64,000 nucleotides of DNA from Rhodococcus sp. (in: high G+C Gram-positive bacteria) (GTDB lineage Bacteria > Actinomycetota > Actinomycetes > Mycobacteriales > Mycobacteriaceae), in assembly GCF_023264675.1 (NCBI RefSeq), contig NZ_JAHFVG010000002.1:1-64000 (forward strand). Direction: 5' to 3'. Positions within the stretch are counted from its first letter, which is position 1. Each line of letters opens with the position of its first letter. Below the pieces are notes generated by a model. It worked only from the letters and a program-made list of their open reading frames with translations, searched no databases and was not told the DNA's origin. Below are positions 43,000-52,132 of the stretch, piece by piece. The translations under genes and the position numbers were made by a program.

Positions 43000-43232
43000 G
43001 GCGAACTCACTCCTTTTATCTTGGCGTCCCATGGACACTAGCCCAAAATAAAATTAAAGCCAGCGGACGCCGGAATGGTCCTGTGACGCGGGAACCAAGC
43101 CCAGGAAACGAAGGTGAAACTACGCGGTCCAGGCCGAATCTCGGAAAGTTTCGGCATTTCGAAGAGATGGGCTATGGTCCGGCTACAGGACCGGAAGCGC
43201 CGAAGTCCCATCGAACTCGAATCGGAGAAAAA

Positions 43233-43346
43233 ATGCCCGAGAAAAAGACAAGTTCCAAACAGAAACGTGCAGAAATTATGGAAAAACGCACGCAGAAACG
43301 ATCTCTTCGGACGGACAGCATTCTGCGAAGAAAAAAGAATTCTTGA
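43233..43346 (+). CDS. Short Lys/Arg-rich orphan protein (37 aa)
   Basis: 37 residues from ATG 43233 with GGAG five nt upstream. About 40 per cent Lys/Arg, ending LRRKKNS. The coding sequence is strikingly A-rich compared with its neighbours. Could be a ribosome- or nucleic-acid-binding micro-protein; also could be non-coding. Frame is open further upstream to 43083, but the ribosome site fits the short form. Confidence 0.4.
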   Translation: MPEKKTSSKQKRAEIMEKRTQKRSLRTDSILRRKKNS

Positions 43347-43477
43347 AGTTCGGTTCTGACAGGTCAGGAGTTACACGCGCGAACGGGGCAGTCTGTCCCG
43401 GGCAATGCCGAACGATCGCTGAGTCTGTTGCTCCCCCGGAACCCGCGACCGGTCGGGTTCTCGGCGGGATTTGGAAG

Positions 43478-44944
43478 TCAAGGTCGCCGGATACGGAAGT
43501 CGCCGTCCTCCGGCGCTGCGAGCATCCGAGTCATCGTTGCCCGATCGAACGGCCAGAGGTCGATCGTGTTGTCGTCGGTGAAGTACCAGGAGTTGCAACC
43601 GGTGTTCCACACCGTCGGCCCCATCGCCTCGGAGACTTCGCGAACGAACTGCTCGGTCGCCTCGTCGGTCACCTCGATGGAGTCGATCTCGTGGTCGCGA
43701 TAACGTTCGAGCCAGCGCGTGATGTAGCGAGCCGTGAGCTCGGCCGAGTACTGCAGCGATATCGAACCTGTCGGTGAATTGGGGCCGAGAACTGTGAACA
43801 GGTTGGGAAATCCGGGGATCGCCGTCATGCGATAGGCCTTCGGGCCTTTCTCCCAGACGTGGTCGAGTGTGACGCCCCCGCGGCCTTCGATGTGCATGGG
43901 CCGCATGTAGTTGTGGGCCTGGAACCCGGTGGCCAGAACGATGATGTCCACGTCGTGATGCTCACCCGATTCGGTACGAATGCCGTGGGGCGTTATTTCC
44001 GCGATACCGTCCGGGACGAGTCGGGAGTTGTCGGCGGTGATCGCCCGGTAATAGGTGCCTGACACGACCTGTCTTTTGCACATGGGCTCATAGTCCGGCG
44101 TCAAGGACTCTCTCAGTGCCCGATCGCGGACTTGCGCGCGAAGGGACAACCGGGCATAAGCCTGCGCAACGCGACGGCGCCAGGACGGGGTCGTGACGAT
44201 GTCGGCGAGAATGCCGGAGGCCCACAGGAGTATGCGATACATCGTGTCGTGGGCGCGTGGGAAGCGACCTAGTAGCTTCTGAAGCGCAATCGGTTGCCGA
44301 ATGCGCATCGGTGCCCAGAGAATCCACTGCGGTGATCGTGCGAAGTGGATCAATTGTGCCGCACCGGGCTGCAGTGCGGAGACGATCTGCACGCCGGTGG
44401 ACCCGGTGCCGATGACTGCGATGCGCTTGCCTGCGGTCTCGAGGCCGTCGGTCCAGCGTGCCGTGTGCACGGTGATACCGGAAAAGGACTGCAAGCCAGG
44501 TATGTCCGGAATGGACGGGTGGTGGAGAACGCCCGTCGCGCAGAGTAGAAAGTCTGCTGTTTCGGTGGCACCGTCACTCGTCGTCACGTGCCACTCGGCG
44601 GTATCGCTCTGGTATCGAGCCGCTGTCACTTCGGTGTTCAGGTGCAAGTAGGCGTCGAGTCCGAACCGCGTGACGACATCTCGGTGGTATCGCTGGATTT
44701 CGGCACCATCGGCCCAGATGTGCGACCAGTTGGGGTTCGGTGCGAACGAGAACTGATAGATCTGCGACGGAACGTCGCAGGTCAAGCCGGGGTAGCGGTT
44801 CCAATGCCACACTCCACCTACGTCGGAGCCTTTCTCGAGAATTTTCAGGTCGGTGAAACCGGCCTGCTGCATCGTGTACGCAGCAGCGATTCCAGCCACA
44901 CCGGCACCGATGATGATTATTCGTGGGTCACGCAGGCCGGTCAC
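43478..44944 (-). CDS. Baeyer-Villiger-type flavin monooxygenase
   Basis: 488 residues from GTG 44944, overlapping the patatin gene stop. FAD motif IIIIGAGVAGIAAAYTM, GGVWHWNRYPGLTCDVPS, BVMO fingerprint FSGITVHTARW, NADPH motif VIGTGSTGVQI, and late NTGCNSWYF typical of cyclohexanone/phenylacetone-type BVMOs. Third gene of the SDR-patatin-BVMO operon; expected to form an ester or lactone from a ketone produced by the SDR. Confidence 0.88.
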   Translation of the reverse strand: MTGLRDPRIIIIGAGVAGIAAAYTMQQAGFTDLKILEKGSDVGGVWHWNRYPGLTCDVPSQIYQFSFAPNPNWSHIWADGAEIQRYHRDVVTRFGLDAYLHLNTEVTAARYQSDTAEWHVTTSDGATETADFLLCATGVLHHPSIPDIPGLQSFSGITVHTARWTDGLETAGKRIAVIGTGSTGVQIVSALQPGAAQLIHFARSPQWILWAPMRIRQPIALQKLLGRFPRAHDTMYRILLWASGILADIVTTPSWRRRVAQAYARLSLRAQVRDRALRESLTPDYEPMCKRQVVSGTYYRAITADNSRLVPDGIAEITPHGIRTESGEHHDVDIIVLATGFQAHNYMRPMHIEGRGGVTLDHVWEKGPKAYRMTAIPGFPNLFTVLGPNSPTGSISLQYSAELTARYITRWLERYRDHEIDSIEVTDEATEQFVREVSEAMGPTVWNTGCNSWYFTDDNTIDLWPFDRATMTRMLAAPEDGDFRIRRP

Positions 44945-45873
44945 GAGAGCGCCCGGTCTGTAGCGAGACTGCGACGGACGGTCTCGGGCGCGGTGGTCAT
45001 GGCCGATTCGAAGGCAGCTCGTCGGTAGCTGCGCTTCATGAAGTGCGATCCGAGGCCGGCCAGATCGTCGCTCGAGGGAAGAATCGGAACGACCTGCGTT
45101 CCTCGGGCCCGAACCAGCGCGATTTCGGCATCCAGAACCTTGGTCATCGGTCGGCGCAACGCTCGGTTCTCGACGAATCCGCCGAAACCTGGTGCACGAT
45201 GGTGCTTCTTCGATGCCATCGGCGCGAGAACATACACGATGTCTGCCTCGTCCGCCTCGATCAGATCGACCGATGCCGTGGACGCGGCTCCGCCGTCGAT
45301 GTATGTGCGATTAGCGATCACGACCGGTGGCATCCATCCAGGGATCGCCCATGACGCACGCAATGCCTCATCCGCCGTCGCCGGTGGGGCGGTCGGTCCT
45401 CCGAACACGACCCGCTGACCGGAATCCCGATCGAGCGCGACCATCCGGGCGCCGGGGTGGGCCAGTCGACCCGTGCTGTCGCTGAATCCTTTCGCCACAG
45501 TCTCCAACCACGTAGCGTCGGCGCGTCCGGTCGGCGCCAAGCCACTCATGCGAGTCAGTGGCCGCTGGCTGCGCAGTAGCTGCAGCTTCGGGAGTGCCGG
45601 TTTCGGCACGGGCGGAAAGTTCGGTGGCGTCGCCTCGACGTGCGCTCGCAGTCTTCCGTCGGTACTGACCCCGCGGTGCATGTCGACCAGGTCCTGAACG
45701 CGTGCTCCGCCTGCCAGCATCGTGATGATCTCGGCTCCGGCGGACGTCCCCTGCAGAATGTCGGCATCGCGGGGATCCAGTCCGGTCTGTTCGGTCAACG
45801 CATGCAGTGCTGCGACGATCCACGCGCCACCGATCGTTCCCCCGCAACCGATTACGATCGCTGTCCTGCTCAT
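44941..45873 (-). CDS. Patatin-like phospholipase/esterase
   Basis: 310 residues from ATG 45873 (AGGGAG four nt upstream; ATGA overlap with the SDR stop). Patatin motifs: oxyanion Gly-rich GCGGTIGGAWIVA, nucleophile GTSAGAE (GxSxG) and DGGAAS (Asp of the Ser-Asp dyad). Hydrolyses lipid esters; with the BVMO next to it, it may open the ester or lactone product. Confidence 0.87.
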   Translation of the reverse strand: MSRTAIVIGCGGTIGGAWIVAALHALTEQTGLDPRDADILQGTSAGAEIITMLAGGARVQDLVDMHRGVSTDGRLRAHVEATPPNFPPVPKPALPKLQLLRSQRPLTRMSGLAPTGRADATWLETVAKGFSDSTGRLAHPGARMVALDRDSGQRVVFGGPTAPPATADEALRASWAIPGWMPPVVIANRTYIDGGAASTASVDLIEADEADIVYVLAPMASKKHHRAPGFGGFVENRALRRPMTKVLDAEIALVRARGTQVVPILPSSDDLAGLGSHFMKRSYRRAAFESAMTTAPETVRRSLATDRALS

Positions 45874-46751
45874 CGGTCTCCCTGTGTCTTCCCGGTTGTT
45901 GCCGCCACGTGTGTGCGGGTCTGGCGCTCGATACGGTCGAGATATCCACGACGACCGGCGGTGTCGATCGAGGTCAGGGCTCGTCGATCGTCGATCGCCC
46001 GGCGCGCGAGGTTGTGGATGGTCTCTGGTACGAGCGCATCGGCCAAGGCCCACCCGGGCGCGACCCAACGCGGAACCGACCTTCGGGCTGCTCGGGTACG
46101 AACGGTTGCGAGAATCGCCGCTGCCACTACCTCCGGATCCACCGTGGGCATGCCGGCGCCGAGTGCCGCTCCGGAGGCAAGTTCCGTTCGGACTGCCGAT
46201 GGAAGAACGGCCGATACGCTCACGCCGGTGCCGGAATATTCACGGCGAGCCGCCAGCGAAGCGCCGAGAACCGCGAACTTGCTCGCGTTGTAGGTCACCA
46301 TCCCGGGGATCGGAATCATTCCCGCCATCGACGCCACATTGACGATGTGGCCGCACCCGCGGCGACTCATGCTCGGCAGTACCGCCTTCATCCCGTTCAG
46401 GACGCCGTTCACATTCACGTCGATGATGAGGTCCGCGGTTGCCTCGGTCTCGTCGACGAATGCTCCCAGTGGCATCACGCCGGCGTTGTTGACGAGGATG
46501 TCCACCGGCCCGCACTCTTCGGCGACCGTGTGGAGGAAGGTCTTCCACGACGCTGGATCGGTGACATCGAGACTGGCTGACCGTGCGCGCGCGATCTCCT
46601 GGGCAGTGACTGCGGCGAGCTCGGCATCGACGTCGCCGATCCACACCGTCGCCCCTTTCTCCGAGAACAGTTGTGCAGTGGTTTCTCCGATTCCTCGCGC
46701 ACCGCCGGTGACGACGACGACCGCACCCTCGATCGATCTTCGTGTCTTCAC
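45870..46751 (-). CDS. Short-chain dehydrogenase/reductase
   Basis: 293 residues from GTG 46751 (AGAGG six nt upstream). TGGARGIG, NNAGVMP, VASMAGM (Ser), YNASKFAV (Tyr/Lys). C-terminal extension ending in a basic tail. First gene of the operon; likely oxidises a hydroxyl to the ketone used by the BVMO. Divergent from a tetR gene with tandem operators between. Confidence 0.88.
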   Translation of the reverse strand: MKTRRSIEGAVVVVTGGARGIGETTAQLFSEKGATVWIGDVDAELAAVTAQEIARARSASLDVTDPASWKTFLHTVAEECGPVDILVNNAGVMPLGAFVDETEATADLIIDVNVNGVLNGMKAVLPSMSRRGCGHIVNVASMAGMIPIPGMVTYNASKFAVLGASLAARREYSGTGVSVSAVLPSAVRTELASGAALGAGMPTVDPEVVAAAILATVRTRAARRSVPRWVAPGWALADALVPETIHNLARRAIDDRRALTSIDTAGRRGYLDRIERQTRTHVAATTGKTQGDR

Positions 46752-46795
46752 GTTTTACCTCTTTCGGGGGCGAGCTGGGCCGATCGAACTTTGAG

Positions 46796-46826
46796 ATACT
46801 GACGGTATGCAAATACTGAAAGTATG
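46796..46826. promoter_or_regulatory. Two tandem dyads ATACTGACGGTATG / ATACTGAAAGTATG
   Basis: The 14-bp element occurs at 46796-46809 and 46813-46826 (17-bp period). Each is itself an inverted repeat (ATAC...GTAT). Located in the 110-bp gap between divergent SDR and tetR genes; a likely cooperative TetR operator. Confidence 0.6.
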
Positions 46827-46861
46827 TCAATGGTTGCAGTCGGCGGCTAATATGGTTATCC

Positions 46862-47500
46862 ATGCCGCGATTGACCCGCACCGAGCGTCAGGTGCAGACC
46901 CGCTTCGATCTCGTCGAGGCAGCCAAGACGAGGTTCCTGCGCGGGGGATACGCGGCAACGAGCGTCGACGACATCGCCGAGTCGGCCGGCTATTCGAAGG
47001 GTGCGGTCTACTCGAATTTCGTGGACAAGCGCAACCTGTGCCGTGCGGTGCTCGACGCCATCCATCGCGAGAAACTCGACGAGATTGCAGCCATCGCTGC
47101 TGCGGACACCGCGGTGGACCAGCGGATGGACGCTTTGGCGGCCTGGGTGGAGACCACGGTGGGTGATGTCGAGTGGACGATGCTCGAGTTGGAATTCGTG
47201 GTTCTCTCGCGTACCGATCCTGAATTGGCAGCGATCATCGTCGCGCTCCGCAACGATGCACAGGACATGGTCGCTGCGGTGCTGCGATCCTTTCTGGACG
47301 GGCTCGGAGTCGGCGGCGCAGCGGTGGATGCAATGCCGGTGTCGCTCGACGAGATCGCAAATCTCCTCCTCAGTGCCGGCATCGGCCTCGGGATCCAGCG
47401 GGCGGTCGATCCGTCGGTATCCGCGGGCCCGGCGACCGACGCGCTGAGGACTGCGTTTTCACTTCTGACCGGTCTGTCGCCCACCCCTGGGTCAACATAA
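46862..47500 (+). CDS. TetR family regulator
   Basis: 212 residues. HTH: TRFDLVEAAKTRFLRGGYAATSVDDIAESAGYSKGAVYSNFVDKRNLCRAVL (about 13-64). Divergent from the SDR-patatin-BVMO operon and most likely its repressor. Confidence 0.88.
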   Translation: MPRLTRTERQVQTRFDLVEAAKTRFLRGGYAATSVDDIAESAGYSKGAVYSNFVDKRNLCRAVLDAIHREKLDEIAAIAAADTAVDQRMDALAAWVETTVGDVEWTMLELEFVVLSRTDPELAAIIVALRNDAQDMVAAVLRSFLDGLGVGGAAVDAMPVSLDEIANLLLSAGIGLGIQRAVDPSVSAGPATDALRTAFSLLTGLSPTPGST

Positions 47501-47606
47501 GGCAAAGCCCCGGTGTGATCCGCACCAAGTTCCTACACCATTCGAGATGCCCGTCACAGCGTCCGCTGCTGCTCGGTCGGCGGGCCCCTCGACCCTAGGA
47601 ACTTCG

Positions 47607-48998
47607 ATGTCAACATCCGATCTGTCGCCGGGCTTCGCCGGCGGACCTGCGCACACTGGCCACAATGTTTGGGGGAGCGTGCAGCACCGTCGAAGCGTTG
47701 TCTGGATCGTCGCCCTCGCGACCGCCGCCATCGTCTTCGATGGTTATGACCTCGTCGTCTACGGAACAGTACTGCCCACCCTGCTCTCGGATCCGAGTCA
47801 ACTCGGGCAGCTGGACCCCGGAACTGCTGGTGCCCTCGGCTCCTACGCTCTGGTCGGTGTCCTTGTCGGCGCCCTGCTCGCCGGAGCGTTCGGAGACCGT
47901 GTCGGCCGTCGGAAGACGATGCTCACCTGCATCGTGTGGTTCTCGGTGGGGATGGCGGCTACGGCCCTCGCACCCACCCTCGGAGCCTTCGGGCTGCTGA
48001 GGTTTCTGACGGGCATCGGCGTGGGCGGCTTGGTAGCGACGGTCGGCGCCATGATCGCGGAATTCGCGCCTGCGGGAAAGCGAAACCTATTCAATGCCAT
48101 TGTCTACAGCGGTATCCCGGCGGGTGGCGTGCTGGCCTCGATCGCTGCCATCGTTCTCGAGGATCACATCGGATGGCGTGGGCTGTTCTGGCTCGGTGCG
48201 GTTCCCTTGGTGGTGCTGCTCCCACTGGCCTTTTTGCGCATGCCGGAGTCGCCGCGCTGGCTGGTTGCACGAGGACGCCTGTCCGATGCCGAGGCAGTAT
48301 GCGAGCGGACGGGCATTCCGATGCCGACTGCCGAGATCAGCGAGACCGGTGACCGCGTCGGGTTTGCCGCTCTGGCCCGCAAGCCCCTGGCACGGCCGAC
48401 GGCACTTCTCGGCCTGATGAGCTTCTCCGGGCTGCTTCTGACGTACGGACTGAATACGTGGTTGCCACAGATCATGTCGGAGGCCGGATACAACTCGAAG
48501 GGCTCGCTGTCGTTCCTGCTGGTCCTCAACGGAGGCGCCATCGTCGGCGGACTGGTGGCCTCCCGGGTTGCCGATCGGACCGGTCCGCAGAAGGTCATCG
48601 CCGTGACATTTTGCCTCGCGGCACTGTCGCTGATCGTGCTGACCAGTGCACTGCCCCTCGGGATTCTGTTGACCGCGGTGGCGGGCGCCGGCGTCGGAGC
48701 AATCGGAACCCAGGTGTTGATCTATGGCTACGTATCGAACTACTACCCGACGACGGCGCGTGCAGCGGGTGTTGCCTGGTGCGCCGGATTCGGCAGGCTG
48801 GGAGGGATATTCGGTCCCCTGATCGGCGGGATCCTCCTCGGAGCCGGCATCGCATCGTCGACAGCCTTCTACCTCTTCGCTGCGGTCGCCCTGGCCGGTG
48901 CGCTGGTTACCACAGCGGTGCCGAAGCGCCGCGCGCCCAGGAGCGCCGACGACGAACAGGCCGTAACACCGGTCGGCGGGCACAGAGTGACCCCGTAA
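47607..48998 (+). CDS. benK: Aromatic acid:H+ symporter (AAHS/BenK-like MFS)
   Basis: 463 residues from ATG 47607 (AGGA upstream; an ATG at 47547 gives a 20-residue longer form). Twelve predicted membrane helices; the AAHS-diagnostic DGYDLVVYGTVLP in the first helix and GDRVGRRKTM in the loop between helices 2 and 3. Family members import benzoate, 4-hydroxybenzoate or protocatechuate. Position beside the ben/cat genes favours benzoate; the symbol is by context. Confidence 0.82.
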   Translation: MSTSDLSPGFAGGPAHTGHNVWGSVQHRRSVVWIVALATAAIVFDGYDLVVYGTVLPTLLSDPSQLGQLDPGTAGALGSYALVGVLVGALLAGAFGDRVGRRKTMLTCIVWFSVGMAATALAPTLGAFGLLRFLTGIGVGGLVATVGAMIAEFAPAGKRNLFNAIVYSGIPAGGVLASIAAIVLEDHIGWRGLFWLGAVPLVVLLPLAFLRMPESPRWLVARGRLSDAEAVCERTGIPMPTAEISETGDRVGFAALARKPLARPTALLGLMSFSGLLLTYGLNTWLPQIMSEAGYNSKGSLSFLLVLNGGAIVGGLVASRVADRTGPQKVIAVTFCLAALSLIVLTSALPLGILLTAVAGAGVGAIGTQVLIYGYVSNYYPTTARAAGVAWCAGFGRLGGIFGPLIGGILLGAGIASSTAFYLFAAVALAGALVTTAVPKRRAPRSADDEQAVTPVGGHRVTP

Positions 48999-49037
48999 CC
49001 ACGGTTCCGTCCCATCGAACATAGAACCCGAAAGAGA

Positions 49038-49072
49038 CTGCAGCGGTGGCATACCGAATGCCACCGCTGCAG
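49038..49072. terminator. Bidirectional terminator hairpin
   Basis: 15-bp perfect stem CTGCAGCGGTGGCAT / ATGCCACCGCTGCAG with a 5-nt loop, between the convergent transporter and alcohol dehydrogenase genes. No U-run, as common in actinobacteria. Confidence 0.75.
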
Positions 49073-49089
49073 GCTGTAGACGTGTCGGG

Positions 49090-50199
49090 TCAGTACGAAA
49101 TGACCCCTCGCAAGTTGCGCCCTTCGCGCATGTCCTGGTAGCCGACGTTGATGTCGTCGAGCTTGTATGTGGCAGTTGCCAACTCATCCAGTTTCAATTG
49201 TCCAGTGCGGTAGAGATCCAGCAACATCGGGATATGTCGCCGTGGATTCGCTGTACCGAACAGTGAACCCACCACCCGCTTTTCCATGAGTACGAGGTCG
49301 AGTGCGCTCATGGATACGGTCTCTTCGGTTGCTCGGTGCAGGTTGGTGACGACAACGGTGCCGCGTTTCGCGGTCATCGCGAGGCTGGAACCGATCTGCG
49401 CGCCCTCACCGACACCGGCCGTGTTCACTACAACGTTGGCACCACGTCCGAACGTCAAGTCTCGGACCAATTCGATTGCTTCCTCGCTGGTTGCGACCGC
49501 ATGGGTGGCGCCGAATTCGATTGCCTTGGTGCGTTTGAACTCCACTGGATCGACCGCGACGACATACTGCGAGCCGCTGAGCGCTGCACCCTGAACGGCA
49601 TTGATGCCGATTCCGCCGACGCCGACGACTACCGACGTGTCTCCTGGCTTCACCCCGCCCGCGAAAACTGCAGAGCCCCAGCCGGTGACAACGCCGCAGC
49701 CGAGTAGACAAGCTTTGTCCAGTGCGATCTCTTCGTGAATCTTGATGCAGTTGGCTTCACTGACGACGGTGTGATTCGCAAAAGTACCGAGAAGGCACAT
49801 CAGCCCCAGATCCTGGCCGCGAGCATGATGTCGAGACGTGTGATCCGAGATCTGAGTTCCGTCACCGAGGTACTGCCCGAGTTCGCAGAGGTTCTGCATC
49901 CCCGCCGAACACGCGGCACATCGGCCACACGCCGGGATGAAACCGAAGATCACACGATCACCGGGTGCCAAATCCTCCACTCCTGGGCCGACTTCCAGAA
50001 CAGTGCCTGCACCCTCGTGCCCGCCGATCATCGGTAGCGGCCAAGGAAGATCACCGGTCACGACATGTTCGTCCGAGTGGCACAGTCCGCTGCCACCGAG
50101 CTCGACCAATACCTCTCCGCGTTTGGGCGGATCCAGTTCGATCTCCTCGACGTTCCAGTCGCCGCCGCGTTCCCACAACACTGCCGCTTGGGTTTTCAA
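49090..50199 (-). CDS. NDMA-dependent-type zinc alcohol dehydrogenase (probable benzyl alcohol dehydrogenase)
   Basis: 369 residues from TTG 50199 (AGGAG six nt upstream). Zinc MDR: catalytic ligands C40, H61-E62 (GGHE), structural-zinc cysteines C91, C94, C97 and C105, cofactor motif VVVGVGGIGINAVQG. The long HTSRHHARGQDLGLMCLLGTFA loop matches the mycothiol/NDMA-dependent alcohol dehydrogenase group, which binds NAD tightly. Next to an aryl aldehyde dehydrogenase and the ben/cat genes, it probably oxidises benzyl or similar alcohols. Confidence 0.85.
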   Translation of the reverse strand: MKTQAAVLWERGGDWNVEEIELDPPKRGEVLVELGGSGLCHSDEHVVTGDLPWPLPMIGGHEGAGTVLEVGPGVEDLAPGDRVIFGFIPACGRCAACSAGMQNLCELGQYLGDGTQISDHTSRHHARGQDLGLMCLLGTFANHTVVSEANCIKIHEEIALDKACLLGCGVVTGWGSAVFAGGVKPGDTSVVVGVGGIGINAVQGAALSGSQYVVAVDPVEFKRTKAIEFGATHAVATSEEAIELVRDLTFGRGANVVVNTAGVGEGAQIGSSLAMTAKRGTVVVTNLHRATEETVSMSALDLVLMEKRVVGSLFGTANPRRHIPMLLDLYRTGQLKLDELATATYKLDDINVGYQDMREGRNLRGVISY

Positions 50200-50256
50200 T
50201 GGATTCTCCTATCGTGCTGATGCGCTTGTCGTGCCGAGGCTAGGTGTGATCGTCCA

Positions 50257-50278
50257 CACATAGTCATGCCACTATGTG
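50257..50278. promoter_or_regulatory. Dyad CACATAGT-CATGCC-ACTATGTG
   Basis: Perfect 8-bp arms, 6-nt spacer, 58 bp upstream of the alcohol dehydrogenase start. Probable operator; the nearby AraC-type protein is one candidate, though AraC proteins usually bind direct repeats. Confidence 0.5.
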
Positions 50279-50374
50279 GCCTATTGGCGGGACGAAGTTG
50301 GTTTTCTGCGCCGCAGCCGTACGGAAAATCCGCCAGCGCATCGAAATCGAGCAATGCAAGACTCTTGTGAGCAC

Positions 50375-50417
50375 GAAAATGGCGCGTTCTTCATAAATGG
50401 AAGAACGCGCCATTTTC
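50375..50417. terminator. Strong 18-bp hairpin terminator after the aldehyde dehydrogenase gene
   Basis: Perfect stem GAAAATGGCGCGTTCTTC / GAAGAACGCGCCATTTTC with loop ATAAATG. It starts 19 bp past the minus-strand aldehyde dehydrogenase stop, and the arms end in A/T tracts on both sides, so it can act in either direction. Confidence 0.85.
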
Positions 50418-50435
50418 ATTGATCGAGCCGACCTG

Positions 50436-51899
50436 TCAGAAGGGGAAGCCGTGTGCCTGTTCGCGTGTGGTGATCCATTGCCACTGGGTGAATTCGTCCC
50501 AGCTGCTCTGCGTTCCGAATCTGGCCCCATTGCCCGACGCGCCTGTGCCGCCGAAGGGTGCATACGCGTCGTTGTTGAGCGTCTGATCGTTGATGTGCAC
50601 GATGCCGGTCCTGAGACGGTCGGCAATGTGGCGGCCGCGATCGACGGCACCCGTCTGAATTGCGGCTACCAGGCCGTACTCCGAATCGTTCGCTACGGCT
50701 ACCGCTTCGTCCTCGTCCCGAACGACGATCACGGGCGCGACCGGTCCGAAGATCTCTTCGCGGAATGCAGGCATCGAAGTCGTGACGCCTGCAAGCACAG
50801 TCGGTTCGAAGAACAGTCCGCGATGGTTGCCCCCGGCACGTATCTCTGCGCCCGCGGCGACGGTCTCGGACACGATCCGGTCCACGTTCTTCAGCTGGGT
50901 CTCGTTGATGAGCGGGCCCAATGCCACCTGTTCGGTGAACGGATCTCCCACGAGAAGGTTCTTGGCGCGGTTCGCCAGGAGATCGAGGTACCGGTCGGCG
51001 ACCGACTCGAGCACGATGTGCCGCCCGGCGGTCATGCATACCTGACCCTGATGAAGGAACGCGCCCCACGCGCCGGCTGAGCTGGCCACTTCCAAATCCG
51101 CATCGTCGAGCACGATGAGAGCGTTGTTTCCGCCCAGTTCGAGTGAGACGCGCTTGAGTGTGCGTCCGGCGGCTTCTCCCACTTTGCGGCCGACAGCGGT
51201 GGATCCGGTGAACGAGACCATTCCTATTCCAGGATGTTCGGCAACGGCCGCGCCCGGCTCGGCGTCGCCTGGAAGTACGTGAAACAGGCCATCGGGTAGA
51301 CCGGCCTCCTCGAACAGGCGGGCAAAGAGGACACCACCGGCAACGGCGGTCTGCACATCGGGCTTGAGGATCACAGCATTGCCGAGCGCCAACGCAGGGG
51401 CAACAGCACGAATCGAGAGGATCTGAGGGAAGTTCCACGGACTGATGACGCCGACGACACCCAAAGGCACACGGCGACCGATACTTTCACGACCTGCTTC
51501 GCTTGTGGGGAGCAGGTGGCCGTACGGCTGAGTGGGCAGGGCGGATGCTTCCCACAGTTCGCTCAGTACCAAGTCGACTTCGAATGCGGCCTTGCCCGGT
51601 ACACCGCCACCTTCGCGGATGAGCCACTCTTCGAACTCACCTCGGTGCCGTTCGAGCAGCTTTGCGACATCGCGGATCTTCGCTGCGCGTTGCGGTCCGG
51701 GGAGCGCCGCCCACGCCGGTTGTGCATCGCGGGCGCGGTCGACGGCGTCGTCGACGTCCTGGGCAGTGGCGAGGCCGATGGTTCCCAGGCTGGCCCCGGT
51801 TGCCGGTTCGATCGTGGTGGTGGTTCCGCCGCGGCCGCCGCGCCACCCGCCGCTGTAGATCTGGCCATGCCAGTCGCTGCCCAGTAGACCTGTGCTCAT
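50436..51899 (-). CDS. Aldehyde dehydrogenase (benzaldehyde dehydrogenase-like)
   Basis: 487 residues. ALDH motifs: oxyanion Asn156 in ISPWNF, general base E254 in SLELGGNN, nucleophile C288 in GQVCMTAGR, GxTxxG-type FTGSTAVG. The pattern matches aryl aldehyde dehydrogenases (XylC-like), giving benzoate from benzaldehyde. Alone between a strong terminator and a 233-bp gap (51900-52132) in which no gene or clear dyad was seen. Confidence 0.87.
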   Translation of the reverse strand: MSTGLLGSDWHGQIYSGGWRGGRGGTTTTIEPATGASLGTIGLATAQDVDDAVDRARDAQPAWAALPGPQRAAKIRDVAKLLERHRGEFEEWLIREGGGVPGKAAFEVDLVLSELWEASALPTQPYGHLLPTSEAGRESIGRRVPLGVVGVISPWNFPQILSIRAVAPALALGNAVILKPDVQTAVAGGVLFARLFEEAGLPDGLFHVLPGDAEPGAAVAEHPGIGMVSFTGSTAVGRKVGEAAGRTLKRVSLELGGNNALIVLDDADLEVASSAGAWGAFLHQGQVCMTAGRHIVLESVADRYLDLLANRAKNLLVGDPFTEQVALGPLINETQLKNVDRIVSETVAAGAEIRAGGNHRGLFFEPTVLAGVTTSMPAFREEIFGPVAPVIVVRDEDEAVAVANDSEYGLVAAIQTGAVDRGRHIADRLRTGIVHINDQTLNNDAYAPFGGTGASGNGARFGTQSSWDEFTQWQWITTREQAHGFPF

Positions 51900-52132
51900 G
51901 AGCTTGAAGTCCCTTCGTAGTGCTGATGCGCGTCGGCGCTCTCGACTGTCGGCGATGGCATATCGAACAGCTGCTTCGTACTCGACGATCCGAGATCGAC
52001 CATTCTCGTGATGGTGCGCACACCGACACTGTGATCATGACGGTGGACTCGGCATCGATCTTGACGATTCCCGCCCGAGATCTGTTGGCATTGCGTCAGC
52101 GTCGATCGCACCCGAACGACGGAAGGTATGGG

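Noticed and set aside
43439-43460. GAACCCG ... CGGGTTC hairpin near the end of the BVMO gene as a terminator
   Set aside because: Arms are only 7 bp with a bulge and no T tract; too weak to list as a feature.
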